NCBI RefSeq assembly: GCF_000741775.1
Contig: NZ_JGZR01000006.1
Coordinates: 248,001 to 312,000 of the forward strand
Origin: Bifidobacterium subtile
GTDB taxonomy: Bacteria; Actinomycetota; Actinomycetes; Actinomycetales; Bifidobacteriaceae
Direction of reading: 5' to 3'
Length of the DNA: 64,000 nucleotides
A model generated the notes under the pieces. The model made no database searches, was not told the DNA's origin, and saw only the letters and a program-made list of their open reading frames with translations. Numbering within the stretch: position 1 is the first letter of the stretch; every line of letters begins with the position of its first letter. Shown here piece after piece: positions 36,120 to 45,049 of the stretch. A program made the position numbers and the translations under genes.

Positions 36120-37580
36120 GTGGTTGTGGTGGAGTTTGAGCGTGATCTCAAGGTCGAGCGTACGGGCATTCCGGGTTTGCTGCTGCTGGATCTGTCGGTG
36201 CATGGCGACAACCGCGGCTGGTTCAAGGAGAACTGGCAGCGGGCGAAGATGACGGCTCTGGGCGTGCCGGATCTGAGGGTCGTGCAGAACAATGTGAGCT
36301 ATAACGCGACCCGGGGGGTGACGCGCGGTCTGCATGCCGAACCATGGGACAAGTTCATCTCGATTGCAGCTGGCGAGGTGTTCGGCGCGTGGGTGGATCT
36401 GCGCCCGGGCGATTCGTTCGGCCGTGTGGTGACGGCCCGGCTGGACCCGTCGAAGGCGATCTATGTGCCGCGCGGGGTGGCCAACGGCTTCCAGGCGCTG
36501 GCAGATGGGACGGCGTACACGTATCTGGTGGACGCGCATTGGAGTCTGGAGCAGAAGAAGTCGTACACCTTCGTGAACCTGGCCGACCCGGCGCTGGGCA
36601 TTGGCTGGCCGATACCGCTGGAGCAGTGCGAGCTGTCCCAGGCGGACAAGAACCATCCGCTCCTCAAGGACGTGGTGCCCATGGTGCCGAAGAAGACGCT
36701 GGTGACGGGCGCCCACGGCCAGCTGGGCCGCGCTATCCAAAGCCTGGTGCAGGAGCGTGGCTTGACCGGCTTCGAGTTCACGGACCGGGAGGACTTCGAC
36801 ATCGCGGATCCAGCCGCCTACGAGGCGTACGACTGGGATATGTACGGCGCGATCGTCAATGCTGGCGCATACACGGCAGTGGACAAGGCCGAGACCCCCG
36901 AGGGGCGCGTGGATGCGTGGCGGGCGAACGCCCAAGGCCCGGCGCTGCTGGCGCGGGTGGCGGCCGAGCATGGCTTGACGCTGGCGCATGTCAGCTCGGA
37001 TTACGTGTTCGACGGGACGCAGACGATTCATGACGAATGCGAGGCCCTCAGTCCCCTAAGCGTGTACGGCCAGTCGAAGGCGGCGGGCGACCTGGCGGTT
37101 GCCGGCTCGCCGAGGCACTACATCCTGCGCTCCAGCTGGGTAATCGGCGAGGGCGGGAATTTCGTGCGCACGATGGCGGGCCTGTCGGACCGGGTCGCGA
37201 ATCCGGATGACAGGCTGGGGCAGGTCACTGTCGTGGACGACCAGATCGGCCGGCTCACATTCGCCGCGGATATGGCAAGGGCGATACTGCACTTGCTGGA
37301 TTCAGGCGCGGCGTATGGCGTGTACGATCTGACCGGCGAGGGCGAGCCGACCAGCTGGCAGGAGATCGCCAGAACCGTGTTCGATCTGCGCAACGGCAAC
37401 GGGAGCAAAGTGCAGCCGGTGAGCACGGGCGAGTACTACGCGAACGCGAAAGGCCCCATCGCCCCGCGTCCGGCGCACAGCACGCTGGCTTTGGACAAGA
37501 TCGAAGCCTTCGGCTACACGCCAGCAGACTGGCGCGACAGTCTCAGCCAATACCTGAAAGACCTAGATGCGAACCAATGA
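36120..37580 (+). CDS. rmlCD: Fused dTDP-4-keto-rhamnose 3,5-epimerase and dTDP-4-keto-rhamnose reductase
   Basis: One 486-residue polypeptide carries the last two steps of dTDP-rhamnose synthesis. Residues 1-185 are RmlC: DNRGWFKENWQ, QNNVSYNATRGVTRGLH (catalytic His72) and YVPRGVANGFQALADGTAY. Residues 190-486 are RmlD: KTLVTGAHGQLGRAI (NADPH site), INAGAY-type NAGAYTAVDKAE, SSDYVFDG, and YGQSKAAGD (Tyr-x3-Lys). The fusion is known from bifidobacteria and some lactic acid bacteria. GTG codons at 36120, 36126 and 36129 are possible starts after AGGAG. Confidence 0.94.
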   Translation: MVVVEFERDLKVERTGIPGLLLLDLSVHGDNRGWFKENWQRAKMTALGVPDLRVVQNNVSYNATRGVTRGLHAEPWDKFISIAAGEVFGAWVDLRPGDSFGRVVTARLDPSKAIYVPRGVANGFQALADGTAYTYLVDAHWSLEQKKSYTFVNLADPALGIGWPIPLEQCELSQADKNHPLLKDVVPMVPKKTLVTGAHGQLGRAIQSLVQERGLTGFEFTDREDFDIADPAAYEAYDWDMYGAIVNAGAYTAVDKAETPEGRVDAWRANAQGPALLARVAAEHGLTLAHVSSDYVFDGTQTIHDECEALSPLSVYGQSKAAGDLAVAGSPRHYILRSSWVIGEGGNFVRTMAGLSDRVANPDDRLGQVTVVDDQIGRLTFAADMARAILHLLDSGAAYGVYDLTGEGEPTSWQEIARTVFDLRNGNGSKVQPVSTGEYYANAKGPIAPRPAHSTLALDKIEAFGYTPADWRDSLSQYLKDLDANQ

Positions 37581-37650
37581 TTACTGGCCCATGTGTGTGA
37601 GACACGGGCGGAATAGCAGTATTCATCGCGCTATGGGTTCGTCGTAAGCC

Positions 37651-39204
37651 ATGAACGCCAGCGTAATCCACACCGCAACGGAGCCGAACCATCATGCGAT
37701 CCCGGGCGGCAAGACGCTTTCCCCGCATGCCAGACTCGCAGGGCAACTGCTGTTTGCCGCCGCAATCCTGATATATTCCGCCGGGCAACTTTGGCAGAAC
37801 ATCGTATGGCCGCCGTTTTTCAGTTTCGATGAAACGCTGGAGATCGACTACGTGTATCAGATCACGCAAGGGCATCTCCCGACCTTTTTTGGCGGTCCTC
37901 AGTTCAATCCTTTCCATGCCGATTATTCCGATGCGGTGCAGTGGCGATATCAGCATCCGCCGCTGTTCTATCTGCTTGAAGTACCGGTGTTTCTGATATT
38001 CGACACCATACATCACCCGATTCGCGGCATATGGGCCATACGGGTGCTGGTGTATCTGTTGGGAATCGCGCTTATCGTCGCCTCGCGGTGGGCGGCGCAG
38101 TGGATCGCTGGCCGCGAATCGGCGGCTTCGATGCTGATGCCGCTTATCGTGGCATCGAATCGCTGCCTGCCGTCTGTGGTGCTGAACTACACGCTTTCGA
38201 CGCTATGGGTGACGCTGCTGATCGGCATGACCGCGCAGCTGCTGCGAACATTGCCGTACCGATATTCCACAAGGCAAATCGCATGGTGGATGCTCATCGT
38301 CGCGCTGGCGCCGCTCACTCGCCTTTCCACGGTTCCCATTATGGCGCTATGCCTTCTTGTGCTGCTGATAGGGATGATGGCTGGCGCGCGGCGAATCCGC
38401 GATGCGGTGGTCATGGTGCTGGCGCCGGGGACCTTGGCGGTGCTCTCCTCCGGATGGTTCTATGTCCGGCTGCACAGGCTGTCGGGGAATTTCACCGGTT
38501 CCCAGCCGCAGTGGGCCGAGGCGAATCTGCATCGGAATATCCACATCACCTTCGCGCAGGCCTTGGCAAATCCGGATTTCTACAAGCACGCCATGTCGCA
38601 ATATCAGAATTCGTCGGTGACGGCCACGTCATGGGGCTGGGCTTTCGTATCGGCGCTGACGCTCGTGCCATTAGGCCTAGGAACATTCGGCATATGCCGA
38701 TGGCTGGCCCACGCTTTCAAGACTCTTCAGGCATCGCAATCGTTGGAATTGTCGGAATCATCGGAACGTGCATCACACGCTCGCGCCGACATCGCCATGA
38801 TCGCCTTGCTGCTGTGCGCCTTTGGCGGGACTTTCGTCCAGCAAGTGCTGTTCTACAAACAGGGCGGCAGCGACAACGCCGTGTACTTCAGCCTGATCTC
38901 GTTCGTGTTCGCGTCAATCATCGCCGTGGGATTTACGCAATGGGTCAGGCATGGCCGGCTATGGGCAGCAATGGCGGGCGTTTGGCTGCTTATTCGGCTG
39001 ATTGCGTTCCTGTATGAAGCACATCGCATATGGCCCTTCCGCGCGAAGGGAATTCTGGAAGGAGCAGGGCCGGCGCTGCGCATCGGAGCGTGGACATCCG
39101 TCGCCGCATCCTGCGTCGGCACGGCTATAGCGCTTGCATGCCTTTCCCGCTTGGCCCGGTTGCTTTCAGCATCACCGGCAGACTCGTCGGCAGCGCGGGC
39201 CTGA
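37651..39204 (+). CDS. Polytopic membrane protein, GT-C glycosyltransferase-like
   Basis: A 517-residue protein with about ten helices. The first extracytoplasmic loop WPPFFSFDETLEIDYVYQIT contains an FDE motif, and WRYQHPPLFYLLEVPVFLIF follows; these match the acidic donor site and the HPPL(F/Y)Y motif of GT-C/DUF2142 proteins. It therefore probably transfers a sugar from a lipid donor outside the membrane. It lies 70 bases after rmlCD, on the same strand, and converges with the flippase-like gene. No frameshift is visible, unlike its counterpart at 32654-34812. Confidence 0.8.
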   Translation: MNASVIHTATEPNHHAIPGGKTLSPHARLAGQLLFAAAILIYSAGQLWQNIVWPPFFSFDETLEIDYVYQITQGHLPTFFGGPQFNPFHADYSDAVQWRYQHPPLFYLLEVPVFLIFDTIHHPIRGIWAIRVLVYLLGIALIVASRWAAQWIAGRESAASMLMPLIVASNRCLPSVVLNYTLSTLWVTLLIGMTAQLLRTLPYRYSTRQIAWWMLIVALAPLTRLSTVPIMALCLLVLLIGMMAGARRIRDAVVMVLAPGTLAVLSSGWFYVRLHRLSGNFTGSQPQWAEANLHRNIHITFAQALANPDFYKHAMSQYQNSSVTATSWGWAFVSALTLVPLGLGTFGICRWLAHAFKTLQASQSLELSESSERASHARADIAMIALLLCAFGGTFVQQVLFYKQGGSDNAVYFSLISFVFASIIAVGFTQWVRHGRLWAAMAGVWLLIRLIAFLYEAHRIWPFRAKGILEGAGPALRIGAWTSVAASCVGTAIALACLSRLARLLSASPADSSAARA

Positions 39205-39295
39205 CGACGAGGGGCGGCCGGGCGAGATTAGCAGCGCGAATAGGAATGGAAGCAGCGATATCGCTGACCAGTGGAGCCGAAGGTGAACAGCGAAA

Positions 39296-40243
39296 CTAGG
39301 GCTGCTTCTCGTCGGACCTTCCGCGCCTTTTCGCATGCGCTGAGAGCAGGGCTCCCGCGCCTGCGAAAAGCAGATCGGCAAGGGTCATGGCGATGCGGCT
39401 GACCAGCACGACGGCCAGCACGGCCCCGGTGCTCAGCACGCCCGCGAAGAACAATCCGAGCACGCTTTCGCGCACGCCCGTCCCCGCAGGCACGAAGACG
39501 ACAAGGAATCCCACGACCCAGGCCAGGGCATAGGCGCCTACAGACAGCAGCAGTCCGGGCGCATCCGGCTTCATGCCGAAACCGATGCCGAGCACCCAGA
39601 TCTGCATGCCGGCAAGAACCCAAGCCGCGGATGCCAGCAGCGTCGACAAGCCGAGACCACGGAAAGTCAACGGTTGCTCGAGGCCAGGGCGCTTAAGCAG
39701 CGCGAAGCCGAATGCGATGAGGCGATTGAGCACCGGCGGAGTGAGCATGACGAGCAATGCCGCCAGCACCAGCAAAATCGCCCAGCTGGGAATCTGTATG
39801 GCCTGCGCCGTGGTCATAAGCGTGACGGCGCCGATGCCCACACCGGAAAGCAGCGAAATCAGCACGGCGACCGTCATCGCCGTCACCGAACGCCGGGCCG
39901 GAATATCATGATCGCGTCCGATCTGCGCCGCAGCGACGATATTCCATACGCCTCCGGGAATGTACTTTCCTATCTGACTGATGCCGAAGAGCTGCGTCGA
40001 GACATTCCAATCGAGCGGCGTTCCCAGATCCGCAAGAATGACGCGCCAAGACCACATCGTGAAGAAGACATAGCAGACGGCGAGCAGCACGCTTGTCATG
40101 GCGGCCCATGCAGGCAGCACGCTGAGGGCGGCCATAAGCGATGACCAGTTCTTGATGACGGCCCAGGCAAGCCCTGCGAGCGCTATGGCGAGGAAAGCCC
40201 ATCGCGTGACGGAGGATCCGATGACGGTGCGCAGTGTTTTCAT
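39296..40243 (-). CDS. Flippase-like integral membrane protein (LPG synthase TM/UPF0104 family)
   Basis: A 315-residue protein with eight predicted helices. WSWRVILADLGTPLDW, ISQIGKYIPGGVWNI and VVFVPAGTGVRESVL are the family's conserved points (the GKYIPG and PAG-G-RE motifs). Members include the membrane domain of lysyl-phosphatidylglycerol synthases and AglD-like proteins linked to surface glycans. It overlaps the upstream glycosyltransferase gene by ATGA, as that gene does with the one before it, making a coupled three-gene unit. Confidence 0.87.
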   Translation of the reverse strand: MKTLRTVIGSSVTRWAFLAIALAGLAWAVIKNWSSLMAALSVLPAWAAMTSVLLAVCYVFFTMWSWRVILADLGTPLDWNVSTQLFGISQIGKYIPGGVWNIVAAAQIGRDHDIPARRSVTAMTVAVLISLLSGVGIGAVTLMTTAQAIQIPSWAILLVLAALLVMLTPPVLNRLIAFGFALLKRPGLEQPLTFRGLGLSTLLASAAWVLAGMQIWVLGIGFGMKPDAPGLLLSVGAYALAWVVGFLVVFVPAGTGVRESVLGLFFAGVLSTGAVLAVVLVSRIAMTLADLLFAGAGALLSAHAKRRGRSDEKQP

Positions 40244-41604
40244 GCCGTTCTCATTTGCGGTCGGGCAGCGTCTGCAGTGTTTTCAGCATCGCTGCTATCG
40301 TCGGCGGCGTCGGTGTTGCCGGCTTCTTCGATGCCGGCAATGTTGCCGTTAGGCAAGGCGGCGATCCACTCGTATAGCGGACGCGCCACCGTCACGTCGG
40401 TGAAGCGCCTCGCCGCCGCTGCGGCATGCAGCCGGGCATGCTCCAGGGCCTCCGGCTGCCTCAGCAGGCGTTCCAAGGCATCCGCAAGAGCATCCGCGTC
40501 GCCCGCTGCGACGTATACCACGCCGTCGCCAAGCATTCTGCGCTGGGGGGCGGTGTCGCTGGTGATCACCGCGCATCCGGCCGCCATCGATTGGTAGACC
40601 TTGTTGGGCACGACGCGCAGACCCTTGGGCGTCGTGGAGAAGATTCCTAGGGCGATATCATGCGTCGCCACCAGCGCGGGCAGCTGCTCGGGCTCGACCC
40701 ATGACCGGTATTCGATATTGCCCAGCTGCCTGGTAAGGCGACGGACCTCCTGATACTCCTGCCCGTTGCCGACCATGGTCACATGCGGACGCAGTCCTCG
40801 GTCTGCGAGGCGCTGCAACGCCTGGGCGATGATGGGCGTGCCCTGCAGCGGCGTATACAGGCCGTAGAACACGATGTCGGGCAGGCTTTTCCTTGCCTCG
40901 GCTGCCTTGATAGCCTCGACAGCCTCGCGCTGTTGTGCTGCCTCATGCTGCGAAGCCTCGTACCACTGCTCGGGAGCGCCGACCGGAACGACCATGCTGG
41001 CGTCGGAAGGCTTGAGCATGCGCCCATGCTCTTCGGTATCGACCAGCACCAGGGTGGCGGCGTTGATCGCCCATCGGTCCAAGCGCTGCAGTAAGCGGAC
41101 TTTCAAGCCGTGCGCGCCGCGATCCTGAGCAGTGTCGCCTGCGAATATGAGATGGTCGAGGATAATCGGCACGCCGGCGAAGAGATGATGGGCGAGCAGC
41201 ACGTCGAAATGGCCCATATAGCCGACCAGCACGGCAGCAGGCCTGCCGTTCGCCCGCACCCATGCACGCGCATCCTTGCGCAATGACAGCCAGAGCCGCA
41301 GCAGATTCCACGCGAAACCGAACAGCTTCCAAGGCCGCTGAAGTATTTCGACGCGCTGCGCGGTTGAAAGCCGAAGCGGATGATTGACCTCTTCAACGAT
41401 GCAGCCGTTCTTGCGCAAACCGTCGATAAGGATGCCGACGCGAGGGTGCTTGCGGGCATTGTAGGTGCCGAACGCCAAAACCGTTGGGCGGGCATCATGC
41501 TGCGGTACGTCGCTGTGCGCCGCGCCGGTGCTGGCGTTGGCGCGTGCCATGGTGCTGTCTGCCTCGGTATTGTGCGCCATGCGTGACTCATCGAATTGCT
41601 TCAT
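40240..41604 (-). CDS. GT-B type glycosyltransferase (GT4-like)
   Basis: A 454-residue enzyme with two Rossmann-like halves. The N-terminal half has VLAFGTYNARKHPRVGILIDGL and ILDHLIFAGDTAQD. The C-terminal half has VFYGLYTPLQGTPIIAQAL, HVTMVGNGQEYQEV, KGLRVVPNKVYQSMAAGCAVITSD and an E/Q-rich donor site typical of GT4. About 70 residues at the C-terminus are Ala/Asp/Asn-rich. ATG 41604 overlaps the stop of the upstream gene (ATGA); longer in-frame extension is shadow sequence. Confidence 0.88.
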   Translation of the reverse strand: MKQFDESRMAHNTEADSTMARANASTGAAHSDVPQHDARPTVLAFGTYNARKHPRVGILIDGLRKNGCIVEEVNHPLRLSTAQRVEILQRPWKLFGFAWNLLRLWLSLRKDARAWVRANGRPAAVLVGYMGHFDVLLAHHLFAGVPIILDHLIFAGDTAQDRGAHGLKVRLLQRLDRWAINAATLVLVDTEEHGRMLKPSDASMVVPVGAPEQWYEASQHEAAQQREAVEAIKAAEARKSLPDIVFYGLYTPLQGTPIIAQALQRLADRGLRPHVTMVGNGQEYQEVRRLTRQLGNIEYRSWVEPEQLPALVATHDIALGIFSTTPKGLRVVPNKVYQSMAAGCAVITSDTAPQRRMLGDGVVYVAAGDADALADALERLLRQPEALEHARLHAAAAARRFTDVTVARPLYEWIAALPNGNIAGIEEAGNTDAADDSSDAENTADAARPQMRTA

Positions 41605-42685
41605 GCGGCGGATATCGTCGAATCCGGCTGCGCAGCGGAAGCAGTGCGAGAGGTGCGGTCGGTGCGATCGGCGTTGCCAGCGCCGCCTTCCGGCGAATCC
41701 ATGAACGCTCCCCATTCGTCCTGGCTCGCCCAGATGGCCTGATATGGCGCGGAGTACTGGATCTCCTTGGTGCGTTCGAGTTCGTCCTCCACAAGCCGGC
41801 GCTGGATGCGCTGCACCTCGGAGATGATCTGCAGCGCGATGCATACCGAAGCGATCATCAGCAGGGCGACGCCGAGCAGCATGGACTGCACATGCCCCGA
41901 GCCGTCGCCTTGGAAGGAGAACACCAAAAACGGATGATCGGAACCAGCCCCAGCACGCCGAAGATCAGCGCCGCCCATTTGAAGATGACGTTGGATTTGA
42001 ACATCAGGAAGCTGCGGATGATCGCCCCGCCCGACTTGGCCATATGCTCGAAGATATTTGAGAAGAGCCGCGATTCGCGGGTTTTGGGGTTCGTGGTGAT
42101 GGCGTACGAGGCGATGGCGATGCGCTTGTTGCCCGCCTGGATGATCGTCTCCATGCAGTAGCTGAACTCGGTGACGATGTTGAGCTGGATCAGCGAACGC
42201 TTCGAATAGGCGCGGAATCCGCTCGCCGCATCGGGGATATGCGTGCCGGCGGCCTTATTGACGACCCACGAGCCGAAATGCTGCATGGCCTTCTTGAAGC
42301 CGCTGAACTCGCTGATTTTCGCGGTCTGGCGGTCGCCGACCACGATATCGGCCTCATGGCGGACGATGGGCTGAACCAGCTCGCCGATCGCCTCGCTGGG
42401 ATACTGGTTGTCGCCGTCCGTGTTCACCACGATATCCGCGCCGTGCTTGAGCGCATAGTCCACGCCATCGCGGAACGCGCGCGCCAGCCCCATCGGCTTG
42501 GCGTGGTGCACCACATGCTGCACGCCAAGGCTGCGGGCCACGGCAACAGTGTTATCCGTGCAGCCGTCGTCAATGATCATCAGCTGGATATCGTCGATGC
42601 CCGGTATGTCCGTAGGAATTGTGGCCAGAACGAGCGGAAGGGTCGCCTCTTCGTTCAGGCAGGGAATCTGGATGAAAAGCTTCAT
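41601..42685 (-). pseudogene. Family 2 glycosyltransferase with C-terminal membrane helices, apparently frameshifted
   Basis: The first frame (42685 to 41858) encodes a GT2 domain (LFIQIPCLNEEATLPLVL, MIIDDGCTDNTVAVA, VNTDGDNQYPSEAI) and a first helix, ending in VPIIRF followed by unrelated sequence. The second frame picks up with FLVFSFQGDGSGHVQSMLLG and a helix plus a coiled tail. Family members run IIRF(L/F)...GDGNGHIQS without a break. The switch is at the A5 tract 41926-41930 (T5 in the coding strand); six Ts would restore one 361-residue protein. The last codons overlap the GT4 start (ATGA). A true mutation and an error are both possible. Confidence 0.82.
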
Positions 42686-42841
42686 GGTTCCTTCGAGTCG
42701 TTACGTGATGCTGATGGCAATTGTAGGCAGTACGCGAGAATTTCGCTTCGGCCGAGAGCTCGGGGCTGCGCAGGCCTCGCGCCGGGAACCGCTGCGCCTC
42801 CTCTGCGCGGTGCCCACCGCAGGCTGCTATGGTAAGGAATC

Positions 42842-44029
42842 ATGAATATTACCATCGTTGGTACCGGCTACGTCGGATTGTCGCTTGCCTGCCTGCTGTC
42901 GCAGCACAACACTGTTCGGGCGCTGGATATCGTGGAAGGCAAGGTGCGGCAGATCAACGAGGGCGTCTCGCCGATCAAGGACCGGGAGATCTCCGAATTC
43001 CTCGCCTCGGGCAGACTCGATCTGACCGCCACGATGGACGCGGAGTGGGCGTACGAGAAGGCCGAATTCGTTGTCATCGCCACGCCGACCAATTATGACG
43101 AGGAGCGCAACTACTTCGACACCTCGTCGATAGAATCGGTGCTCGACGAGCTGCAGCGACGCGGCTGCGGGGCGTGCATCGTCATCAAGTCCACGATTCC
43201 GGTGGGATACACGGAAAGAATCGCAGCGCGTTACAGCAATCTGCATATCATCTTCTCGCCGGAGTTCCTGCGCGAAGGCAAGGCGCTGTACGACAATCTC
43301 CACCCGTCGCGCATCGTGGTCGGAGTGCCGAGCAAAGGTTCGCCTGCGCTGCGCGAGCTGGGCGAACGCTTCATCGGGCTGCTGTCTCAAGGCGCCGAAG
43401 ACGAGGATATCCCGCATATGCTCATCGGCGCGACCGAGGCGGAGGCCATCAAGCTGTTCGCCAACACATACCTGGCCCTGCGTGTGTCGTACTTCAACGA
43501 GCTGGACACCTACGCCGAATCGCGCGGCCTCGACGCGTCGCAGATCATCCAAGGAGTATGCCTGGACCCGCGCATCGGCGACTACTACAACAACCCGTCG
43601 TTTGGCTACGGCGGCTACTGCCTGCCCAAGGACTCCAAGCAGCTGCCCGCGAACTTCCAGGATGTGCCGCAGACGCTGATCCGCGCCGTAGTCGAATCCA
43701 ACGCCACGCGCAAGGACTTCATTGCAGACGAGATCGCGCTGCATCATCCCAAGCTCGTCGGCATCTACCGGCTGGTCATGAAGAAGGGCTCCGACAACTT
43801 CCGGCAGAGCTCCATTCAGGGCATCATGCAGCGGCTGGACGAGAAGGGCATACCCTTTGTGATCTACGAGCCGAGCGTGCAGGGCGGCGAGTACGAGGGC
43901 TACCAGGTGACCGCCGACCTCGATCGCTTCAAGCAGTCCTGCGACCTGATCGTATGCAACCGCATGACCGACGAGCTCGCTGACGTCGCCGGCAAAACCT
44001 ACACGCGCGATTTGTGGCATAAGGAATAG
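42842..44029 (+). CDS. ugd: UDP-glucose 6-dehydrogenase
   Basis: Oxidises UDP-glucose to UDP-glucuronate. The 395-residue protein begins ITIVGTGYVGLSLACLLSQ (NAD site) and has VIATPTNYDEE, IKSTIPVGYTE, FSPEFLREGKALYDN and GYGGYCLPKDSKQL with catalytic Cys260. It belongs to the short UGD group found in capsule clusters. It is divergent from the frameshifted GT2 gene with a 156-base gap. Glucuronate or a derivative is therefore a likely component of the polysaccharide. Confidence 0.94.
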   Translation: MNITIVGTGYVGLSLACLLSQHNTVRALDIVEGKVRQINEGVSPIKDREISEFLASGRLDLTATMDAEWAYEKAEFVVIATPTNYDEERNYFDTSSIESVLDELQRRGCGACIVIKSTIPVGYTERIAARYSNLHIIFSPEFLREGKALYDNLHPSRIVVGVPSKGSPALRELGERFIGLLSQGAEDEDIPHMLIGATEAEAIKLFANTYLALRVSYFNELDTYAESRGLDASQIIQGVCLDPRIGDYYNNPSFGYGGYCLPKDSKQLPANFQDVPQTLIRAVVESNATRKDFIADEIALHHPKLVGIYRLVMKKGSDNFRQSSIQGIMQRLDEKGIPFVIYEPSVQGGEYEGYQVTADLDRFKQSCDLIVCNRMTDELADVAGKTYTRDLWHKE

Positions 44030-44215
44030 GAAATAGGGAGCAGAGGAAGCGGCTTCTGAGCGGATTCCATGCGCTCATCCGTAAGGGACTTGTGTGGCAT
44101 TGCTCGCCGAGCCTCGCGGTGCCGTGCATCCAATACAATGGTGCAGAACGCCGCGGGCGGGCAGCCGGAAATCGGATCGTCGCCCAGGAAGCGGCACTGC
44201 TAGGATAGGACGCTT

Positions 44216-45049
44216 GTGAAGACCGTGATCGAAAATCTCCAGCATCGATACCACTACGCGATGGTGGTGCTCAAGGAGCTGGTGAAAACCGACTTCAAGC
44301 TGCGCTACCAGGGGTCGTTCCTCGGCGTGCTATGGTCGGTGCTCAAGCCGCTGATGCTCTTCGCCGTGATGTACGTGGTATTCGTGCGCTTCCTGCGATT
44401 CAGCGACGGCACGCCGACGTACGCGGTTTCGCTGCTGTGCGGCACCTGCCTGTGGAGCTTCTTCTCCGAGGCGACGGGCATGGGCATGCGCGCGATCGTG
44501 GATCGCGGAGACCTGCTGCGCAAGATCCACTTCCCGAACTACATCATCGTGGCCTCCACCACGATGGGGTCGATGATCTCGCTGCTCATTAATCTTGTGG
44601 TCATCATCTTCTTCGGCATCTTCGGCAAGGCGGAGTTCACCTGGTGGGTGCTGCTCGTGCCCTTCAGCATCATCCAGCTCTACCTGCTGGCGCTCGGCGT
44701 GGCCCTGCTGCTGGGGACGCTGTACGTCTATTTCCGCGATGTCTCGCATATCTGGGAAGTCGTGCTGCAGGGACTGTTCTATGCGACGCCGGTCATCTAC
44801 CCGATTTCCATGATCACCAGCCAGCCGAACTTCGCTTGGGCGGCCAAGATTCTCATGCTCAATCCTTCGACGCAGGTGATCATGGACGTCCGCCGCAACC
44901 TGCTGGCGCCGGATTACGTCGATACCGTCTGGACGATGATCGGCAACCCGTGGCTCAGGCTGCTGCCGTACGTGCTGACACTGCTGATTCTGTGGCTTGG
45001 CGTGCACGTGTTCCGCAAGTACAGCGCGAAGTTCGCCGAGGTGCTCTAA
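44216..45049 (+). CDS. Polysaccharide ABC transporter permease (Wzm/TagG type)
   Basis: A 277-residue six-helix protein of the ABC-2 family. LVKTDFKLRYQGSFLGVLWSVLKPLMLFAVMYVVF is the family's N-terminal signature; YFRDVSHIWEVVLQGLFYATPVIYPI is the conserved Rdv...PV(I/F)Y motif. It forms the channel that exports lipid-linked glycans together with the next gene's ATPase. The start is GTG 44216 after AGGATAGGA. Its TAA and the ATG of the next gene overlap (TAATG). Confidence 0.93.
   Translation: MKTVIENLQHRYHYAMVVLKELVKTDFKLRYQGSFLGVLWSVLKPLMLFAVMYVVFVRFLRFSDGTPTYAVSLLCGTCLWSFFSEATGMGMRAIVDRGDLLRKIHFPNYIIVASTTMGSMISLLINLVVIIFFGIFGKAEFTWWVLLVPFSIIQLYLLALGVALLLGTLYVYFRDVSHIWEVVLQGLFYATPVIYPISMITSQPNFAWAAKILMLNPSTQVIMDVRRNLLAPDYVDTVWTMIGNPWLRLLPYVLTLLILWLGVHVFRKYSAKFAEVL

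Noticed and set aside
44644..45048. Upstream extension of the wzt frame
   Set aside because: It overlaps the wzm permease gene in another frame; the TAATG overlap start is better supported.
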